DNA of 64,000 nt from Eunapius fragilis. Lineage: Eukaryota > Porifera > Demospongiae > Spongillida > Spongillidae. Below are positions 59,586 to 64,000 of this stretch, piece after piece (position 1 is the stretch's first letter; each line of letters opens with the position of its first letter). The stretch is from positions 5,324,708 through 5,388,707 of the forward strand of contig OY811990.1 in assembly GCA_963681505.1 (NCBI GenBank), given 5' to 3'. Position numbers and translations under genes: made by a program. Under the pieces are notes generated by a model, which did not search any database, had not been told where the DNA came from, and worked only from the letters and a program-made list of their open reading frames with translations.

Positions 59586-60312
59586 TGATGATGTAATGAT
59601 GAAGTAATAGCTATATAATAATTTATATGCTTATTTTAATGGGCTTAACGTCAGAATTTACTAAAGTGGTTGGACTGGGCACCCATGAAGTCTCTCTGCT
59701 TCATCTTTATATGGTGATCTTACAGTGGAAATTGTGGTACTTGATCCTAAAATTTTTCTTCATGTGAAGTTTGGTCACTTGAATGTATTTTGATTAATGA
59801 GAACGTAAATAAAAATCTAACAACGCTCATTTGTTGCATATGTGTTTTTCAATAAGCATTCACAACTAGAATGCGTCACGTGACTTTTTGGTTTCACTAC
59901 GATTATTGATAGTAAACAAATTACCATTTATAGTTTTAGGCACATTTCTCTCTCGCACGGCTACGAATCATTACGAATCATGGCACATAAGGAGAGTGGC
60001 CGTTTTACCATCGTTTGCTCGAGTTAGATTTTTAGTCCGGTAAAAGGAAACGGTGTTTTCGATTCAGACGCCATATTTGATATTGTTTTGTGTTAGGCAA
60101 GCCGCTTCGCTTTGCACGATTATTATGTCTCGCAAACTTACGAGATAGCGGTACGATCCTTACTTTATCGTTTGAACTCGTTTCTATAGTGTCAACGCGC
60201 CATGCATCGCAGAAAAAATGCTTTCAAAGAAATGGGGCTTGACAACACAGCCATTTACAATGAATTACATTAAAATAGTAACGTTATTCAAGTTATCCAC
60301 TAGTTATCGATT

Positions 60313-60558
60313 ATGGCTGAGGGCGTTGGTAGTGTTGTTGAAAGCGAAAACGGTTCTTTTCAGAGCCAAATCACTCGTCGCTTGCCGAGAAAGACTAGTC
60401 GAGCTGCAATGTCTGCTTGGAAACCACTTTGTGTGAAGAAATCTCCAAGGGGAGACCCGCGAGCTGGGGCAGCAGCGAAACGGTCCGTACACGACGAAGA
60501 GAAGGACTGCAGCTGCAATTGCAAAAAGTGCCGCAAAGGAGTTGCAGTCTCTAGCTGA
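60313..60558 (+). CDS. Small basic ORF in the left transposon arm
   Basis: 81 codons starting MAEGVGSVVESENGSF. The mirrored copy in the right arm (63264-63446, minus) shares the first 59 residues and then differs where the left arm lacks about 30 bases. Conservation between arms only shows recent duplication. It may be an upstream exon or N-terminal extension of the transposase; function unknown. Confidence 0.35.
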   Translation: MAEGVGSVVESENGSFQSQITRRLPRKTSRAAMSAWKPLCVKKSPRGDPRAGAAAKRSVHDEEKDCSCNCKKCRKGVAVSS

Positions 60559-60624
60559 ATTTATGCCTAACCTTGCTGGTACGGATGCAAGAACACTTGC
60601 ATTGCGATTATACTACATTGAATT

Positions 60625-61386
60625 CAGGGGCGGATGCAGGATTTTGGCAAGGGGGGGGTCCGATATGAATAATTGATGAGGGGGAGGGGCGCGCGCTTCG
60701 CGCGCGAAAAATTTTTTGGTGCGCATTCCAATTTTTCCACAGATTGTACATGTAAGGGGGCCGGGGATTGGAAACTAAGGCAAATTTGAACCACTTAAAA
60801 TTTACCGAAAAATTGTTTTACACACATTCCACAGATTGTAAATTTAGGGGGATTAGAAACGGAAACAATCATAACCGGTACCAATAAATGCGTGCCACTC
60901 CGTTACGTTCTGGTTTCCAGGCTATTGTGGTTTTGCGGATTTATACGGCTAGTGTGTTTCGTCGCAGATTTGCATTGTACGTTACATGCGCCGGCTTAGT
61001 TTCTTTGTTAAAATTTATAATTTAAAATTTAAATTTGCATTGGTCTTGCAGCAAGATGCATTCATCCTTGATGGATACTAATAATAGAGCACGAATCAAA
61101 ATAACTGCGGAAAGAATCGCTCTATATTACGACCGTGGGTTAGCATTTTGGAATACATTTATCTTACGTATAAATACCAGCCTACTACGTATCTCGCAAT
61201 TTACAGAACTAAAATATAGTACTAACCAATGAATAAGCAATAAGATAAGCTATTTAGCAACTTCACGAAGTGCACTCCGTAGAAATGTATATCTCACGTG
61301 CGACACGTCATATGCTAATTATATTCATATTCAGGTTCGAGGGGGGGGTCCAGACACCCTGGACCCCCCCCCTGGATCCGCCACTG
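60625..61386. mobile_element. 762-bp MITE inserted in the left arm, GAATT target duplication
   Basis: The left end CAGGGGCGGATGCAGG and right end CCTGGATCCGCCACTG are inverted repeats. GAATT flanks both sides (60620-60624, 61387-61391), while the uninterrupted right arm has a single GAATT at this point, which confirms a 5-bp duplication. The interior is AT-rich with G and C runs at the ends. No transposase. Confidence 0.88.
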
Positions 61387-61590
61387 GAATTGGCAGATGG
61401 CGTATCTCCCATTCGTGCTCGAAACAAAGTTAGTCAAATGTTCTTGGTAAGTGTGATAACAGTAAAAAGATGGTCTTCGTCGTGGGAAGCTAATGGAAAA
61501 CAGGATCTATTTGATTATAGGACATGAAGAGTTATAGTCAGTTATACATAATACATGTTCAGACATGCATATTAAATTGCAAAAGTGTTG

Positions 61591-62007
61591 TTATTGGCTG
61601 GATGGTAAAGGGATTGATGTGTGTATTCCCTTGCGATGGTGCCTATGTAGTTTTTTGAGAGCTTTCATTGTTTCATACACTGCAACACCATCTGCTTCAT
61701 GTGAGTACGCCTCAATCCACATCCAAGTGTGTTGGGAGAAGGCGGTATGTTGCTTCACTGTCAGGTGCTGTTCTGACAATGCATGTTGGAGGCTAGTTCG
61801 GAGAGCAGTAATACTCTGTCCACAATGTTGTCTACAGTATTGCTTGACATGTGCCCAGCACATTTCAACATGCATGCATTCTGGATGACACTTTGGGCCA
61901 AACAGTAGAATGTGTCCACGTCTCTCTGCTTCTTGTTGGATCTCTGGTTTCACACTTGCAAAATCAGGTTGGGATGCTAGCAATGCTCTTAGATCATCCA
62001 GTCTCAT
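61591..62007 (-). pseudogene. C-terminal part of the DDE transposase, in a shifted frame
   Basis: A 138-codon frame containing AERRGHILLFGPKCHPECMH and EMCW, the block with the final catalytic Glu (compare PKFHCELNFIEQ.W in related transposases), then a helical tail. It lies in a different frame from the upstream 409-codon part. A one-base length change in the A-rich stretch near 62030 separates them, so this copy is probably inactive unless frameshifting occurs. Confidence 0.72.
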
Positions 62008-62021
62008 TTTTTCAATCCCTT

Positions 62022-63251
62022 TTAACCTCGCTCTTTACATACTCGTAATGCACTCTTAGCAATGGGTGTTCCATCTTGCCCTGGATACCACATTTGCTGT
62101 AACACTTTCTTCATCGAATTTGTGGCCAAATCAAATGTTTCAAACCATCCCATTTGTGTAATGATTGGTTGCTTGCCTCCATCAGTCATGTTCATACGAG
62201 CAGTAGACAGTGACCCTTTTTTTACAGCAGTGTGAAAGGGAGCATTATCATATGTCAACAACAATTGGCATCCTGGATACAAATGTTCGAATTGATCAAT
62301 AACTTTTTTCAGATTATTCATTACATTATCGTGCTTCCATGTTCCATCACTTTTGGGCTCAATGGTTTCTAGTCCCAACCAGCCTTGGCATGGAACTGAG
62401 ACGCCACTTACCATAATGGTAGCTCCATCTCCTTTCGGCTTCATATGGTAAGCATCATCACTTACCCAAGCAAACCGGTTCCCTTCATTTGCATACAAAA
62501 TGCACTCATCATGGTTGCCATGAAGAAGAGGTTTTTCACCTGCAGGGAGGTTGGGCCATTCTGGTTTTCCAGTTGCCTCACTTAAAATTGGCAGACGTGG
62601 CTTTAAAGCCAACATTTGCTTTACCCATTCGTTACGATAGGTAACAACATCCTGGTCCTCGTGTCGATCACAAAAAGGAGCTCTGGATGAATCAGCCCAC
62701 TTATAGCCCAGCTTGTGCATCCAACGCAGAACAATCATTCGTGATACCTGACGTGAGTGGTATCTAGCATCATGAAGATCTAGAAGTTCTGGTGACACAA
62801 CGTCTGGATCATTGAAAAGAACATTATTGATGTAATTCTGCAATTGTTGAATTGTCAAATAGCCATCTTTATGCTTGCCACCTTGTTTGAGCCTATTTTT
62901 AATCCAGCTTTGTAGCTCAAACACAAGGGCTGGACTACCAAAAAGAAGTGATGGATCTCTTTCTTCATGTTCGCTTCGATGATCCAACAAAGCATCTTCT
63001 CCAATAGATTCCCAAGACGAAGACCATCTTTTCACTGTTGCCACACTCACCAAGAACATTTGACTAACTTTGTTTCGAGCACGAATGGGAGATACGCCAT
63101 CTGCCAATTCAATGTAGTATAATCGCAATGCAAGTGTTCTTGCATCCGTATCAGCAAGGTTAGGCATAAATTCCGCTAGAGACTGCAACTCTTTCGCGGC
63201 ACTTTTTGCGATTGCAGCTGCAGTCCTTCTCTTCACCGTGCTCATCAGCAA
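62022..63251 (-). CDS. DDE transposase, N-terminal and central part
   Basis: 409 codons. A helix-turn-helix region (residues about 45-85: ARNKVSQMFLVSVATVKRWS) is followed by a core with HDECILYANEGNRFAWVSDD (first Asp), LLLTYDNAPFHTA (second Asp) and the third acidic residue in the next frame. The layout is that of IS630/Tc1/mariner-related transposases, closest in pattern to a group common in fungi (HDES.FYAN..., GEGASLMVSDF, YDN..THTA); here GDGATIMVSGV takes the middle place. The start ATG at 63251 follows a small basic upstream ORF (63264-63446). Confidence 0.82.
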   Translation of the reverse strand: MLMSTVKRRTAAAIAKSAAKELQSLAEFMPNLADTDARTLALRLYYIELADGVSPIRARNKVSQMFLVSVATVKRWSSSWESIGEDALLDHRSEHEERDPSLLFGSPALVFELQSWIKNRLKQGGKHKDGYLTIQQLQNYINNVLFNDPDVVSPELLDLHDARYHSRQVSRMIVLRWMHKLGYKWADSSRAPFCDRHEDQDVVTYRNEWVKQMLALKPRLPILSEATGKPEWPNLPAGEKPLLHGNHDECILYANEGNRFAWVSDDAYHMKPKGDGATIMVSGVSVPCQGWLGLETIEPKSDGTWKHDNVMNNLKKVIDQFEHLYPGCQLLLTYDNAPFHTAVKKGSLSTARMNMTDGGKQPIITQMGWFETFDLATNSMKKVLQQMWYPGQDGTPIAKSALRVCKERG

Positions 63252-64000
63252 AATCTTGCTGGCTCACTGTACGGACCGTTTCGCTGCTGCCCCAGCTCGC
63301 GGGTCTCCCCTTGGAGATTTCTTCACACAAAGTGGTTTCCAAGCAGACATTGCAGCTCGACTAGTCTTTCTCGGCAAGCGACGAGTGATTTGGCTCTGAA
63401 AAGAACCGTTTTCGCTTTCAACAACACTACCAACGCCCTCAGCCATAATCGATAACTAGTGGATAACTTGAATAACGTTACTATTTTAATGTAATTCATT
63501 GTAATCATGGCTGTGTTGTCAAGCCCCATTTCTTTGAAAGCATTTTTTTTGCGATGCATGGCGCGTTGACACTATAGAAACGAGTTCAAACGATAAAGTA
63601 AGGATCGTACCGCTATCTTGTAAGTTTGCGAGACATAATAATCGTGCAAAGCGAAGCGGCTTGCCTAACACAAAACGATATCAAATATGGCGTCTGAATC
63701 GAAAACACCATTTCCTTTTACCGGACTAAAAATCTAACTCGAGCAAACGATGGTAAAACGGCCACTCTCCTTACGTGCCATGATTCGTAATGATTCGTAG
63801 CCGTGCGAGAGAGAAATGTGCCTAAAACTATAAATGGTAATTTGTTTACTATCAATAATCGTAGTGAAACCAAAAAGTCACGTGACGCATTCTAGTTGTG
63901 AATGCTTATTGAAAAACACATATGCAACAAATGAGCGTTGTTAGATTTTTATTTACGTTCTCATTAATCAAAATACATTCAAGTGACCAAACTTCACATG
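62960..64000 (-). repeat. Right inverted arm of the transposon
   Basis: Near-identical inverted counterpart of 59762-60624 plus 61387 to about 61531. Differences are scattered single bases, plus a block of about 30 bases (around 63233-63265) present here and missing on the left. Confidence 0.8.
63264..63446 (-). CDS. Small basic ORF upstream of the transposase
   Basis: 60 codons, MAEGVGSVVESENGSF to AAAKRSVQ, ending 12 bp before the transposase ATG in another frame. It could be an upstream ORF or a first exon. No domain is recognised. Confidence 0.35.
   Translation of the reverse strand: MAEGVGSVVESENGSFQSQITRRLPRKTSRAAMSAWKPLCVKKSPRGDPRAGAAAKRSVQ

Larger units (their letters stand above)
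59723..64000 (-). mobile_element. Tc1/mariner-like DDE transposon arranged as an inverted repeat, open at the window end
   Basis: Comparison with the 3' flank of TRIM-A places the left border at TA|CAGTGGAAATTGTGG (TA at 59721-59722), the target expected of Tc1/mariner elements. From about 59762 the sequence is repeated inverted up to the window end (64000). The left arm is 59723-60624 plus 61387 to about 61531, interrupted by a MITE. The right arm is about 62960-64000. The arms cover the 5' part of the element including the transposase N-terminus. Only the right copy continues into the full transposase. The right terminus lies outside the window. Confidence 0.75.

Overview
The window is nuclear DNA of an animal, most likely a sponge or another early-branching metazoan. 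That placement is an inference. It rests on short GT-AG introns (about 54-75 bp in the compact parts), a receptor tyrosine kinase, TRIM-NHL proteins, a RhoBTB-type BTB protein, a homologue of vertebrate SRCIN1/KIAA1217, and heavy loads of minisatellites and small DNA transposons. Nothing bacterial or organellar was seen.

Layout. (1) 304-17977, plus strand: a ten-exon gene for an AIP3-domain adaptor of the SRCIN1 (p140Cap)/KIAA1217 (Sickle tail) family. Nearly every larger intron carries a tandem array, several running into the 3' splice site. Intron 4 (3323-11598) holds a 3.2 kb minisatellite into which a whole-looking Ty3/Gypsy LTR retrotransposon with identical LTRs has inserted. (2) 19319-46638, plus strand: a 22-exon receptor tyrosine kinase with signal peptide, Cys-rich region, fibronectin-III-like modules ending in a WSEWS motif, one transmembrane helix and a kinase domain with the catalytic residues in place. 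Its introns hold a 4.8 kb near-palindrome nested inside a MITE, three further copies of that MITE, a 3.7 kb 32-bp minisatellite, a 0.66 kb pyrimidine tract, and a tyrosine-recombinase relic with a 13-bp minisatellite grown inside it. (3) 46639-50500: a transposon graveyard with a TIR element carrying a coding fragment, a hAT transposase relic and two small MITEs. (4) 50650-59585: two TRIM-NHL paralogues in the same orientation (50650-52866 and 57420-59585) flanking a minus-strand RhoBTB-like gene (53914-55803). (5) 59723 to the window end: a DNA transposon with a Tc1/mariner-like DDE transposase. It is arranged as an inverted repeat of its 5' part and interrupted by another MITE.

Exon models were built by hand from splice signals and reading phase. 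All three spliced genes close in frame: 1451, 1223 and 468 codons plus stop. The host genes belong to signalling and cytoskeletal classes (Src-type adaptor, receptor kinase, E3 ligases, BTB adaptor), but nothing in the sequence shows that they act together. No CRISPR array, rRNA or tRNA was recognised.
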